A DNA stretch of 64,000 bases, taken from contig CAWJLA010000001.1 of assembly GCA_963843605.1 (NCBI GenBank), positions 1,550,001 to 1,614,000 on the forward strand, written 5' to 3'. The position numbers were made by a program, and so were the translations under genes. Of this stretch, positions 16,868 through 26,559 are shown one piece after another. A model generated the notes under the pieces. It did not search any database. It was not told where the DNA came from and saw only the letters and a list, made by a program, of their open reading frames with translations. Each line of letters starts with the position of its first letter. The stretch's first letter is position 1. The stretch comes from FEN-1297 sp963843605 (GTDB lineage Bacteria; Bacteroidota; Ignavibacteria; Ignavibacteriales; Ignavibacteriaceae).

Positions 16868-19864
16868 TTAAAGTTCTAACGTTACTCCGAAATCTGCAGT
16901 TAAACCGTATCTGTCTTCAAAATTCAATACCTTATACTGGTTCACTCTGTCATAAAGAGAATTTGAGTCTTTTATATTTGTCAAGTTCTGTACATTTAAG
17001 AGCACGGATACATGCTCATTAATCTTTTGTTTCAGTGCCAGATCAATTCTTGTAAATCCGTTTACTACTAAGTCGCCTCTTCCGGTCGGAGTGAAAGAGA
17101 GATTATACTGGGATTGATGAAACAGCGAAACCCGGGCAGAAAAACCTCCGAAATCATAACCGACAGCAATATTGCCGTAAAATTCCGGCTGATTTTCCAG
17201 CTGCTGTTTTATATCGGTTATATGATCTTCGTATCTGTAGAACGGAATACCCGGGAAATCTGGCAGAAAATATTTAATAGTATCGGTTTTTGTACCGATC
17301 AAATGAGTTTCTGAATGTACGAGCGAAGCATTATAAGATAAAACGAAGTTCTGAAAGAATCCCGGTAAAAAGGTAAAGTTAATTTGATGCTCCAATTCAA
17401 ATCCCCACACCTTCGTCGGCTGAGGTGAATTATAAGGAACATATAAAGCATAAGTTCCTGTTTGTACTGCTTTCCACTTAAGTCCCATTTCCTGCAAGAC
17501 AGTATTTCCGGTTACGTTTAATCCGTTTAATGTATGATACATATCGGAAATTTCTTTATAAAAGGCAGAAACCGTGAGCAGCCCTATTTGATTGCCGTAA
17601 AAAGCTACATTAATTTCATAGTTCCATGCTTGCGCGGTTTTTAAATTCGGATTGCCGACAATTAATCGATTTCTTGTGGCAAATTTTGTATTCAGCCTGT
17701 AATTGAAACTCGGCCTGGATAAGGCTTTGTAAGCAGCAAGACGTACGCTCATAAAATCCGTGGTTTTAACATTCAATTGAAAGTTAGGTAAAACAATGGT
17801 TTCTGAGTGAGATGCCGTAGTATCTCTAATTGAACCTATTGGAGCGGGAAAACCTGCAATCGCGCCGGGAGAATACATACTCTGATAATCGTTATTTTCA
17901 CTTTCAACTCTTACACCTGCTATGAAATTAATAATTTGACCGACATTTAACGTATTCATTAAATAAGCAGCGCTTACCCGTTCTGTTACATCATAGTTGC
18001 CCTGACTTGCGGTCGGGTCATTATAATACTCGGTCGCTGTTCCGTTTTTATTAATTCCGTTTTTGTTTAACTGATACCATTGCTCTAATTTATTCACATC
18101 CAGGATGGGATTTAAATTATAAAGCCCGAAAAGTTCTCTTGAAGAAGGCGGTGAATTAAGATATGCAGAAAATGAAGGATTTATATTTGTCGAATTATCC
18201 AGATAACTTTGATAGAAATTGGTAAAATAACTCCCGCTGAAATCTTTTGGTACTATACTTCCGTCGGGTAATTTTTCATAAGGTTGCCAGAATCCGAGAT
18301 AATAAGGTGCAAACATAAGAGTTGACACATTTGATTTTTTCTGTTCTTTATATTTTCCGCCGAACTTTAAATCTCCCGCAAAAAGGTTACTGAGCGTATA
18401 TTCTTTGGAAATATTTAAGTAAGCCGTTCTTGATCTGTTTAGGTTCTGCTGTGCCCTATAATAGGCTTGATATGCTGTTGCGGCATTAAAATTATTTAAA
18501 GCAAGCGGAATTAATTTCTGAGGATCGCTTTGGAGCTGCGGCGTTGGGCGCATTCCGGCAATATAAACGCCGTTAGAATACAATGAAGGCTCTATAAATT
18601 CCATTTCATAATCATAAGGAAGGTATGATTTTGACTGCGCGAATGCCAGTCCCCAATTTAGCACCAACCCGAACAAACGGTTATCACCTTGTACAAAACT
18701 ATTATAGGTGTTTATATCCATAGTCCTTTGCCTTGCAGTATATCTGACATTAGGCGCACCGGCCGGATAATTTCTGGTTGAGGCAAGCCAGTCTCTTTTT
18801 GTCCCGCTGTAAATATTAACAATTCTTATTGTTCCGTTGTCTGGAGTATTTATATCCAGCAGCAAGCTGGCTCCGTTCCTTTTTCTTATTTCATTATTGA
18901 ATCCCAATGTAAAGTCGTTAATAAAATAACTTGTTTGATTTTTTAAGGTTTGATCATAACTTAAATTTATATTTTCGCTGCTTCTAATTACATTTTCAAG
19001 GTTTCCGACGACCTGAACTCCTAAAACATTATTAAAGAATCTTTCGCCGTAGTGCAGCGCAAAGTTATAATTCTTAAACGACTTCATCAGTCCGTTATAG
19101 TCGCCTTTCAAATCTAAACGAATGGTTCTTTTTTCAGAAGCTTTTTTAGTAACAAAATTTATTGCACCGGCAATTGCATCACCATCCATGTCGGAAGTAA
19201 TCGCTTTGTATAACTGAATACCGGCCAATGAACTTTGCGAAATAGTACTCAGATCGACACCTCTTCCCAGTGAATCTGTAGATCCGATCTGCATACCGTC
19301 TATTGTTATATTAGTGTAGTTCTCACTCAATCCTCTTAGAATAACCTTATTTGCTTCACCGCCGGACCGGATAACCGAAACGCCAGGCAGACGGCCGATT
19401 GCCTCGGCAGCATTTGCATCCGGAAGTTCCTTGATTTTTTCCTCCGATACTACATTTACAATAGTATTTGATCTCAACTGCTGGTTAATTGCGGCCGCCT
19501 GTCCAAGTGCCTGCCCCGTAACTACAACGGTTTTACCTTCAAGTACATCCGGAGATAATCCGATATTTATTTCTAAAGTTTTGTTATCCTGAGCGGTTAC
19601 CTCAATAGTCTTGGACTTATATCCTATATAAGAAATTTTTAATCTAACCTTACCCTCAGGTACGTTAGTAATTCTGTATTTTCCTTCTAAATCGGCAGCA
19701 CTGCCAAGAGCAGTTCCTAAAATGAAAGCATTTGCCCCTATTAACGGTCTTGAAGTCAGCGAGTCCGTAACAACCCCTCTAATTATCCCCTGCCCTAATA
19801 TCATTGAAGAAGAAATGAATACTAAAAACAGTATTGACAAATACTTTGTAACCAATTTTTTCAT
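16868..19864 (-). CDS. TonB-dependent receptor, Xanthomonas/Caulobacter type
   Basis: Outer-membrane receptor of 998 residues. Signal peptide 1-24; carboxypeptidase-regulatory-like beta domain (about 26-112, 'IRGVVTDSLTSRPLIGANA'); plug domain (about 120-245, with 'LRGLSENYTNITIDGMQ'); then a 22-strand-type barrel ending in the hydrophobic C-terminus 'FGVTLEL'. The plug style 'AEAIGRLPGVSV' is that of carbohydrate-linked receptors outside the SusC group, and no SusD partner is adjacent. It is the first gene of the lyase/esterase island on this strand and probably imports oligouronides or xylo-oligosaccharides with TonB energy. No N-terminal signalling domain is present, so control by the nearby sigma factor in FecI/FecR fashion is not supported. 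Confidence 0.93.
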   Translation of the reverse strand: MKKLVTKYLSILFLVFISSSMILGQGIIRGVVTDSLTSRPLIGANAFILGTALGSAADLEGKYRITNVPEGKVRLKISYIGYKSKTIEVTAQDNKTLEINIGLSPDVLEGKTVVVTGQALGQAAAINQQLRSNTIVNVVSEEKIKELPDANAAEAIGRLPGVSVIRSGGEANKVILRGLSENYTNITIDGMQIGSTDSLGRGVDLSTISQSSLAGIQLYKAITSDMDGDAIAGAINFVTKKASEKRTIRLDLKGDYNGLMKSFKNYNFALHYGERFFNNVLGVQVVGNLENVIRSSENINLSYDQTLKNQTSYFINDFTLGFNNEIRKRNGASLLLDINTPDNGTIRIVNIYSGTKRDWLASTRNYPAGAPNVRYTARQRTMDINTYNSFVQGDNRLFGLVLNWGLAFAQSKSYLPYDYEMEFIEPSLYSNGVYIAGMRPTPQLQSDPQKLIPLALNNFNAATAYQAYYRAQQNLNRSRTAYLNISKEYTLSNLFAGDLKFGGKYKEQKKSNVSTLMFAPYYLGFWQPYEKLPDGSIVPKDFSGSYFTNFYQSYLDNSTNINPSFSAYLNSPPSSRELFGLYNLNPILDVNKLEQWYQLNKNGINKNGTATEYYNDPTASQGNYDVTERVSAAYLMNTLNVGQIINFIAGVRVESENNDYQSMYSPGAIAGFPAPIGSIRDTTASHSETIVLPNFQLNVKTTDFMSVRLAAYKALSRPSFNYRLNTKFATRNRLIVGNPNLKTAQAWNYEINVAFYGNQIGLLTVSAFYKEISDMYHTLNGLNVTGNTVLQEMGLKWKAVQTGTYALYVPYNSPQPTKVWGFELEHQINFTFLPGFFQNFVLSYNASLVHSETHLIGTKTDTIKYFLPDFPGIPFYRYEDHITDIKQQLENQPEFYGNIAVGYDFGGFSARVSLFHQSQYNLSFTPTGRGDLVVNGFTRIDLALKQKINEHVSVLLNVQNLTNIKDSNSLYDRVNQYKVLNFEDRYGLTADFGVTLEL

Positions 19865-20561
19865 AGAACTACCTTTTTATTTTATTGAGTCTATAGTCTA
19901 AAGAAATGACTAGAAGTAAATTCTTTTAAAAGTATTGAGTACACTAAAATATTTTTAATTTATTCTTTTGTAAAAAATCTGTTTGTCTTTGAATATATGA
20001 TTGGGTGTTTTTCCGAAAGTGAAGATATTTTTTGATAATCGAGTCAATCCTTTTTTCCTTTAATATTCATCTTAACTGAATTCTTCAATTCTTTATTTTT
20101 ATTGAATTCACAAATACTAAATTCTTATTACAGGTTTGCTACGATAAATAGAAGATTGATAGTGTGATTTATCGATAAAGTAACTGTTTACTTTAATGCT
20201 AACTTAAATTCTGGAATTAATTTCAAAAAGTCAACAGAAATAAACTGATTTGAATGTATTTTTTTTTGCCGTCACCACAACATCTTGTATCTTATATGGT
20301 TATAGACGAACAATCAATTGGTGAAATCAGGAAGTTCTATGGTACTTTAAAAACCAACCGGTTATTTTATTAAAACTCCCCGGTTATTTGGGAATGTGCG
20401 ATTAATAACTTACTATTTCAAGAATAAAATTTTTTTTCCTGCATCTTTAAAATTAGAGTCATTTTTGAATTTGTTGATTTAATTGATTTTTTGTTTCTAT
20501 AGAATTACTTTTGTATCGTATTTCAAATAATAAACAGCAGCGAGCTATCTTGGAGTTAAAC
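19865..20561. other. Long AT-rich divergent intergenic region with two palindromes
   Basis: About 700 bp between the TonB receptor and the ECF sigma gene. It contains the perfect 12-bp palindrome TTTATCGATAAA (20168-20179) abutting an inverted repeat AAAGTAA-CTGT-TTACTTT (20177-20194), both candidate regulator sites about 310 bp upstream of the receptor. A 25-codon open frame at 20296 has no ribosome binding site and is not called. No riboswitch or tRNA is recognised. Confidence 0.4.
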
Positions 20562-21134
20562 ATGCCGACGTCTGATATTGAACTGATGCAGCGTGTTGCA
20601 TCCTATGATTCCAAGGCTTTAGAAGTTTTATATAACCGCTATTCGCCTCTTCTTTATACACTTGTCAAGAAAATTGTTACCGACGAAAACTTCGCCGAAG
20701 AAATACTCTCTGATATTTTTGTAATTATCTGGAAAAAAGTAAAACTGTTCGAATTTAAAACCGGTAATGTTTATGCCTGGCTTGTTTTACTTAGCAGGAA
20801 CAAAGCCGTCGATTCGATTAAAAGACAGAATAAAACCGAAGAATTGCCTCTGTACACGGATGAATATGAAGATAATTTTATTCTTCCCAATCTTTCTAAT
20901 GAAATGGATGTAATAGATATTCAGACGGCATTAAGCATAAAAGATAACTTTGAAACAGCACTAAATAATTTAACCGACGCCCAGCAATACGTTCTTTATC
21001 TTGCTTTTTACGGCGGATTAACTCAAAATCAAATCGCAAAAAAATTAAATATTCCGCTGCCTACCGTCAAATCAAAAATAGAAGTAGCCCTTACAAAGCT
21101 CAGAGAAAATTTAATTAAAGGGGAATCCGAATGA
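20562..21134 (+). CDS. ECF-family RNA polymerase sigma factor
   Basis: Sigma-70 protein with only region 2 (about residues 10-80, 'LYNRYSPLLYTLVKKI' and 'EEILSDIFVIIWKK') and region 4 (about 130-185, 'LAFYGGLTQNQIAKKL' and 'LPTVKSKIEVALTKL'), so it is of the extracytoplasmic-function class. The frame is open from 20511, but ATG 20562 has GGAG six bases upstream and gives the usual 190-residue length starting just before region 2. The stop overlaps the start of the RskA-like gene (ATGA at 21131-21134), so the pair is translationally coupled. It would be released from the membrane anti-sigma factor on an unknown signal. Confidence 0.92.
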   Translation: MPTSDIELMQRVASYDSKALEVLYNRYSPLLYTLVKKIVTDENFAEEILSDIFVIIWKKVKLFEFKTGNVYAWLVLLSRNKAVDSIKRQNKTEELPLYTDEYEDNFILPNLSNEMDVIDIQTALSIKDNFETALNNLTDAQQYVLYLAFYGGLTQNQIAKKLNIPLPTVKSKIEVALTKLRENLIKGESE

Positions 21135-22273
21135 ACGGGCAAGGTAAGTATAAAGATCTGCTGTATGCCTATTCTTTGGGCTGCCTTGACGCCGAAGAAC
21201 TTGACAAGCTAAGGGAATATTTCGGGTCTGAAAGCGATTTTCCCTGGCAGGAACTGGGTGAATATCAAAATTTGATTGCACTGTTTCCGACAATTCTGGA
21301 AATAGAAGAACCCGGCCCCCAGCTAAAAGATAAAGTTGCCCGCAAACTTTACCGGCTTAGACCGGAAAAAAAACCTCCGAAAGAGGAAGAAAAACCAGAG
21401 GAGCCGAAACCGGATATAAATCAAGAGATAGATGAAACCGCGGATACGGTTAACGAACCGCCTTCTGAAATAACACCGGCAGAAGAAACCGTTGAAACGG
21501 ATCCGGAACCTCCCGAGCAGGAAGATTCCGAAATAAATCATTCCGAATTTGAAGAAGTAAAAGCAAAGAAACCGATAAATAATATTTTTCCTGAAATTCG
21601 GGATATTGAAATTTCCGGGCAGGCAGCGGAACCTGATAATTTGTCCCGGCAGAATAAGGAAAATATTCCGGAATCTAAAGAACTGCTTTCTTCCCACAGA
21701 GATTATATTGACAAGACTGTTGACGGAAAGTACAATTCGGCCGGCAAAAGGAGAACCAACCCGTGGATAGTAATTACTTCCGTACTTTTTGTTGTTGTTG
21801 CGGCAGGTTTGTTTCTGCTTTATATGAACATTTCTTCAGAAGTTAAGGAGTATAAAAGAGGTATCAAAAACCTTAATGAAAAGATTCAGAATTTATCGTC
21901 AAGAATAAACGAGAACCGCGATCTTCAAAAGGTACTGCAGACAAAAGATATTGAGATAATAAATTTAAAGGGAACAGAAAACAGTCCTGAAAGCTTCGGA
22001 AAGCTCATAATCGGCACACTAAACAGGAACAGCATATTGCAGTTATCTAATCTTCCGGTTTTATCAGGCAATGAAGTTTACCAATTATGGATGAAAAATA
22101 ACAATCAGTATACGCCGGTAGGTGTTTTTAATCCCAAGAAAGACATAGATTATTTCCACTTTACTCTGCCGCAGCTGCCGGTTTCAAACCAAGCAGTATT
22201 TATCTTAACCGAGGAATCTTCGGAAGGTGCCGTTAAACCAGGTAAGATTTATCTGAGCAGTATCTCAAAGTAA
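21131..22273 (+). CDS. RskA-type anti-sigma factor
   Basis: Protein of 380 residues. N-terminal anti-sigma domain ('LLYAYSLGCLDAEELDKL', residues about 8-75), without a zinc His-x3-Cys-x2-Cys motif. Next is an unusually long Glu/Pro-rich cytoplasmic linker (about 80-200), a single membrane helix (about 212-235, 'IVITSVLFVVVAAGLFLLY'), a short periplasmic coiled coil, and the C-terminal RskA fold (about 290-378, 'YQLWMKNNNQYTPVGVF'). It binds and holds the coupled sigma factor at the inner membrane. The linker is longer than the family norm as I know it. Confidence 0.88.
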   Translation: MNGQGKYKDLLYAYSLGCLDAEELDKLREYFGSESDFPWQELGEYQNLIALFPTILEIEEPGPQLKDKVARKLYRLRPEKKPPKEEEKPEEPKPDINQEIDETADTVNEPPSEITPAEETVETDPEPPEQEDSEINHSEFEEVKAKKPINNIFPEIRDIEISGQAAEPDNLSRQNKENIPESKELLSSHRDYIDKTVDGKYNSAGKRRTNPWIVITSVLFVVVAAGLFLLYMNISSEVKEYKRGIKNLNEKIQNLSSRINENRDLQKVLQTKDIEIINLKGTENSPESFGKLIIGTLNRNSILQLSNLPVLSGNEVYQLWMKNNNQYTPVGVFNPKKDIDYFHFTLPQLPVSNQAVFILTEESSEGAVKPGKIYLSSISK

Positions 22274-22275
22274 AT

Positions 22276-22791
22276 TTATATTTGCTTTTTTCTGCCCCTC
22301 GAAACCAAATAAATTGCAATTATTACTACTAATATTATCAGCCAGTATTCCTGCGCTAATTCATATAGTGAATTAAGGAATGTCGCAGTGTTAAAAGAAC
22401 CGGAGACACCTGTATAAATTATACCAAGCACCATAAAAACGGCAGCTATAATCAATAATGATTTATCGGCGGTATTATCGAAAAACAGCATCAGACAGCC
22501 TATTCCCAATATAAACAGAATAGAGGGAAACAGTATTCCCGAAGAATTAAAAATCTGCTGCTTTCCGATAAGAAAAAAAACAATGCCAGATAAGAAAGCG
22601 GAAGTACCTACGAACAGACTGAATTTTTTGTTCTGTCCGATCGTATTATAAACTGTGCCGGAACCGTAAGCTACAAAAATTACCGCCAGCAGTTCTAAAT
22701 TGTCGTATTGTGCCAGTCCGAAATATTTCAGGGCAATAGCGAAAAAAATAAATATTATTAAATAAAGTATTATAAGCTGGTTTCTATTCAT
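22276..22791 (-). CDS. Multi-pass membrane protein of unknown function
   Basis: 171 residues made almost entirely of about six hydrophobic helices, with a short basic C-terminus 'VSRGRKKQI'. I recognise no family motif. It is convergent with the anti-sigma gene, with two bases between them, and is probably transcribed alone. Its stop region leaves no space for a separate terminator. Confidence 0.65.
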   Translation of the reverse strand: MNRNQLIILYLIIFIFFAIALKYFGLAQYDNLELLAVIFVAYGSGTVYNTIGQNKKFSLFVGTSAFLSGIVFFLIGKQQIFNSSGILFPSILFILGIGCLMLFFDNTADKSLLIIAAVFMVLGIIYTGVSGSFNTATFLNSLYELAQEYWLIILVVIIAIYLVSRGRKKQI

Positions 22792-22867
22792 ATTATTATC
22801 GGGATATTTTCCCTTTTGTTTTCCGGTTGTATGCCCTTTTTACTTCCCTGCGAAAAAGAATATTATT

Positions 22868-23827
22868 TTAGAGTATTCTCTGCCCCATTATTGATGCAAT
22901 AACTTCGGTTGCAAACTCGGCGCTTCTGTTATGATTATCAAGAATCGGGTTCACTTCAGTAACTTCTAAAGATGAGATGCACCTGCAGTCGGCAATTGCT
23001 TCCATTAACAGATGGGTCTCCCGGTAGCTTAAACCGCCGGGTATCGGTGTTCCGACGCCCGGTGCGACAGACGGATCCACACTGTCTAAATCGAAACTGA
23101 CATGGAGATGATCTACTCTGTCCTTCATTTGCTTAAGCACTTTGGAAATAATACGGTGAATCCCCTGTTTGTCTATATCCGTCATGGTATAAACCGACGG
23201 TTTTAATTCTTTGATGATCAGTTTTTCGTATGTATCAATGCTTCTTATTCCGATCAAAGCCACATTTTGGGGATCAACTTTGGGATAAAATCCTCCGAGG
23301 CGGACCAATTGTTCGTTGCCTCTGCCCATCGAAACCGCAAGCGGCATACCGTGTATATTACCCGAAGGCGTAGTATCTTCGGTGTTCATATCCGCATGCG
23401 CGTCTATCCAAATTACACCGAGTTTTAATTTTTTCCTTTTGCAGTAAGAAGAAATACCCGCTATACTGCCGATAGCCATTGAATGGTCTCCGCCTATGCA
23501 TAGAGGGAACTGGCCTTTTTCAAGAACCTTTTCTACTTTTGCTGCAAGTGTTTTGGATGTTCTGATTATCTCGTTAAGATATTTCATTTTGGGGTTTGAA
23601 ATTTTCTGTTTTTCCATAATTTGGATAAACAGATCCCCGCTGTCAAAAACAGTATAACCGAGTTTCTCTAATTTTTCTTTAAGTCCGGCAATTCGTAAAG
23701 CCGATGGCCCCATATCCACACCCCGTCTGTCGGCGCCGAGATCCATGGGAAAACCAATGATGTTAACAAAATTGGATTGATGTTGTTTCATAAAATTATT
23801 CTTTTGCATAAAAGTATTATAAACCAT
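22868..23827 (-). CDS. rocF: Arginase
   Basis: Hydrolyses L-arginine to ornithine and urea using a Mn2+ pair. The 319-residue protein has all metal motifs: 'GGDHSMAIG', 'WIDAHADMNT' (Asp-x-His-x-Asp) and 'SFDLDSVDP', plus the substrate-binding 'EVTEVNP' near the C-terminus. 'GIRSIDTYE' and 'PIPGGLSYRE' favour arginase over agmatinase. The N-terminus may be shorter: in-frame ATGs at 23809 and 23791 come before the conserved 'NIIGFPMDLGADRRG'. It is divergent from the SpoIID cluster, which starts 137 bp away, and no urease or ornithine gene is nearby. Confidence 0.93.
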   Translation of the reverse strand: MVYNTFMQKNNFMKQHQSNFVNIIGFPMDLGADRRGVDMGPSALRIAGLKEKLEKLGYTVFDSGDLFIQIMEKQKISNPKMKYLNEIIRTSKTLAAKVEKVLEKGQFPLCIGGDHSMAIGSIAGISSYCKRKKLKLGVIWIDAHADMNTEDTTPSGNIHGMPLAVSMGRGNEQLVRLGGFYPKVDPQNVALIGIRSIDTYEKLIIKELKPSVYTMTDIDKQGIHRIISKVLKQMKDRVDHLHVSFDLDSVDPSVAPGVGTPIPGGLSYRETHLLMEAIADCRCISSLEVTEVNPILDNHNRSAEFATEVIASIMGQRIL

Positions 23828-23964
23828 TACAAAATAAAAAGTTTATCTCTAATAAACCAATTAAGCATGGTGTTGAATATCGTACTATTTATTTAATGTA
23901 TTGTGTATATTTTGAATCAAAAATAACATGTTTTTATATTTATTCTAATTCTTTAATATAGCAA

Positions 23965-25317
23965 ATGATAAATATTAATAAAGAACCGGAAGTCAGCGTC
24001 GGGATCCTTGCCGAAGATAAAATTATTTTTGAACTTCACGGTGATTTTAAAGCATACGGATTAAAACAAACGTTCAGCGGCCGATTTTTAGCGGAATTGA
24101 TAGATGACAGAATAATTTGCCACAAGGGAAGCGAACGTATAGAAATATCGGACGAGATAGTTTTCAGTCCACATGACGTATCAAGCGAATCCTTTCTTTT
24201 AAGAGACGTGACCATAGGAAAAAGCTTTCACTGGCAGAGAAAAGAAAAACAGCGGTTTACCGGCTCATTAAAACTTTTAAAAAACGGCAATAAAATTGTT
24301 GCAATTAATATACTTCCCGCAGAGGATTATCTGGTAAGCGTAATTTCCTCGGAAATGAGCGCAAGAAGCTCTCTGCAGCTGCTTAAGAGCCATGCAATTA
24401 TTTCAAGAAGCTGGCTGTTTGCACATATGGAAAGATCTAAAAACCCGAAAAATAAAAAGGGAGAATTTCTAAACAATAGCGAAACAGAAGATGAAATAAT
24501 CAACTGGTATGGACGCGAAGAACATGAGCTTTTTGATGTCTGCGCAGACGACCATTGTCAGAGGTACCAGGGCATAACAAAAATATTTACCGAAGGCTCA
24601 AGTACTGCCGTCAAACATACCGAAGGCGTTGTGCTTGTAAACGATAACAAAATATGCGACACCAGGTATTCAAAAGCCTGCGGCGGAATTACCGAATCTT
24701 TTGAAAATGTTTGGGAACCCGTAAAACATTCATATCTCAAATCAGTTGTTGATTATAAATTCGAACCGGATAATTTCTCGCTTGACTTTTCAAAAGAAGC
24801 CAATGCTGTAAAATGGATAAAAAGCGCTCCGCCTTCTTATTGTAATACACACGACAAAAAAATTCTGTCTCATATTCTTATGGACTATGATCAGGAAACA
24901 ACCGATTTTTTCAGATGGAAAGTAGAATATTATCAGAAGGATCTGGAAAAAATCATAAGAACCAAAACCGGCATTGACTTCGGAGACATACTCGATCTTA
25001 TTCCGGTAGAGCGCGGAAAATCATCAAGATTGATTAAGTTGAAAATTGTCGGCTCAAAACGCACTTTAACTCTCGGAAAAGAACTTGAGATCAGACGGAT
25101 TCTTTCTAAGAGTCATTTATACAGCTCTGCTATTGTTATTGATAAGGAAAACATTCAAGAGGGGATTCCGCAGAAATTCATAATTTACGGCGCCGGCTGG
25201 GGACACGGAGTTGGATTATGCCAGATTGGCGCGGCGGTTATGGCTTCAAAAGGGTTTCAATTCGATGAAATATTGCTCCATTATTTTTCTAATGCCCGTT
25301 TAAAAAAAATTTATTAA
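23965..25317 (+). CDS. SpoIID/LytB-domain protein lacking a signal peptide
   Basis: Protein of 450 residues in the SpoIID/LytB family, whose B. subtilis member is a lytic transglycosylase acting on denuded peptidoglycan. Hallmarks: 'LPAEDYLVSVISSEMSA' with the catalytic-type Glu, 'KSHAIISRSWLFAH', the zinc-type Cys/His site in 'FDVCADDHCQRYQG', 'YSKACGGITESFENVWE', and the C-terminal 'GWGHGVGLCQIGA'. No signal peptide or membrane helix is present, so as annotated it is cytoplasmic, which is odd for this family. It heads a four-gene run (GT4 four bases downstream, then GT2 and DUF4922). Substrate unknown. Confidence 0.85.
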   Translation: MININKEPEVSVGILAEDKIIFELHGDFKAYGLKQTFSGRFLAELIDDRIICHKGSERIEISDEIVFSPHDVSSESFLLRDVTIGKSFHWQRKEKQRFTGSLKLLKNGNKIVAINILPAEDYLVSVISSEMSARSSLQLLKSHAIISRSWLFAHMERSKNPKNKKGEFLNNSETEDEIINWYGREEHELFDVCADDHCQRYQGITKIFTEGSSTAVKHTEGVVLVNDNKICDTRYSKACGGITESFENVWEPVKHSYLKSVVDYKFEPDNFSLDFSKEANAVKWIKSAPPSYCNTHDKKILSHILMDYDQETTDFFRWKVEYYQKDLEKIIRTKTGIDFGDILDLIPVERGKSSRLIKLKIVGSKRTLTLGKELEIRRILSKSHLYSSAIVIDKENIQEGIPQKFIIYGAGWGHGVGLCQIGAAVMASKGFQFDEILLHYFSNARLKKIY

Positions 25318-25321
25318 GATT

Positions 25322-26434
25322 ATGAAAGTTCTTTACTCTTGCCTTTCTAAAAGCTGGGGCGGTATGGAAATGTTTACTATTACGGCTGCCAGACAGCTTC
25401 TGAAAAGAAATATTTTCGTCGAGTTACTTTGTATCAAGGAATCGAGACTTCATGTGGAAGCTGCAAATGCCGGCCTGTTTACCCGCCCCATAAATGCAGC
25501 GGGCTATTTTCACCCGTTCACCGCATTGAAGATTTACAATATTATAAGACGGAATTCTTACGATATAATTCATACTCAGGCTTCGAAAGATTTATGGCTT
25601 TTGGTGCCGGCGTTGAGGATCGGGAAATTGCGAACGCCATTAATCATGACAAAGCAGGTGGGTTCCTTCATTATAAAAAAAGATATACTGCACAAATGGA
25701 TATACGGCAGACTTACCTATGCATTGGCAATCAGCAACGTAATCCGAAAAAATTTAAAAGATACCTGCCCTATCCCGGATGAAAAAATTCTACTTCTGCA
25801 TAACGGAGTAGATACAAAAGTTTTTGATCCGCAAAAAGTAAACTGTGAAAAAATAAGATTGGAATTCGGAGTAAAAGAAGGCGAATTATTTATCGGGATG
25901 ATGGCCAGGTTCAGTCCAGGAAAAGGGCACGAAGAATTTTTATCAGCGGCTTCGGAATTAAATAAAACATACCGCAATCTTAAATTCTGCATTGTAGGTG
26001 AAGCCAGCAGGGGAGAGAACGATTACGCAGACAGGATAAGACAATTATCCGTTGATTTAAAAATCGATAATATTATTTTTACGGGATACCGGAGCGATAC
26101 ACCGGATGTACTCTCGGCACTGGATATTTTTGTTTTCCCGTCACATAACGAGGCTTTCGGAATAGCACTTGCCGAGGCAATGGCAATGGGGAAACCTTCG
26201 GTTTGTTCCAACTCGGACGGAATCCTGGATATTGCCGTCGAAGGCGAAACTTCCCTTCTTTTTGAGGTAAAAAATTATCTGGATTTAAAAATTAAAATCG
26301 AAAAATTAATTACTTCTCCGGAATTAAGGTTGAAATTAGGGACTGCTGCCAGAAAAAGAGCCGTTAAAAATTTTGATATCGAAATGCTGTCGGACCGGGT
26401 TGTTGAAATTTACAAAAATACTGCCGGCACATAA
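25322..26434 (+). CDS. Glycosyltransferase family 4 (GT-B)
   Basis: 370 residues with the two Rossmann-like halves of a GT-B enzyme. The N-terminal acceptor half starts 'SKSWGGMEMF'; the C-terminal half has 'GMMARFSPGKGHEEF', and the retaining-GT E-x7-E motif is 'EAFGIALAE' (about residue 280), followed by 'GILDIAVEG'. It would transfer a sugar from a nucleotide donor; donor and acceptor are not readable. It begins four bases after the SpoIID stop, so the two are cotranscribed and probably coupled. There are no membrane helices. Confidence 0.9.
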   Translation: MKVLYSCLSKSWGGMEMFTITAARQLLKRNIFVELLCIKESRLHVEAANAGLFTRPINAAGYFHPFTALKIYNIIRRNSYDIIHTQASKDLWLLVPALRIGKLRTPLIMTKQVGSFIIKKDILHKWIYGRLTYALAISNVIRKNLKDTCPIPDEKILLLHNGVDTKVFDPQKVNCEKIRLEFGVKEGELFIGMMARFSPGKGHEEFLSAASELNKTYRNLKFCIVGEASRGENDYADRIRQLSVDLKIDNIIFTGYRSDTPDVLSALDIFVFPSHNEAFGIALAEAMAMGKPSVCSNSDGILDIAVEGETSLLFEVKNYLDLKIKIEKLITSPELRLKLGTAARKRAVKNFDIEMLSDRVVEIYKNTAGT

Positions 26435-26559
26435 TGTTGAAATGTAACCGGGAAATATTTTTTAACGAAGCCGCAATTCTTAATCAAATGAAATTATCAA
26501 CCGATTCTTCATTTTAATTTATTTTCGGCTTAACTTAGAATAACATTATTTAAAAGAAA

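Noticed and set aside
20296..20373. 25-codon open frame in the receptor-sigma gap
   Set aside because: No ribosome binding site, no recognisable sequence, and short enough to occur by chance in AT-rich DNA.
21323..21697. 124-residue frame opposite the anti-sigma linker
   Set aside because: It is an antisense shadow of the Glu/Pro-rich linker; its Phe/Arg-rich composition follows from the sense codons.
16868..22273. FecI/FecR/FecA-type signalling between the receptor and the sigma pair
   Set aside because: The receptor lacks an N-terminal signalling (STN) domain and the anti-sigma factor is RskA-type, not FecR-type.
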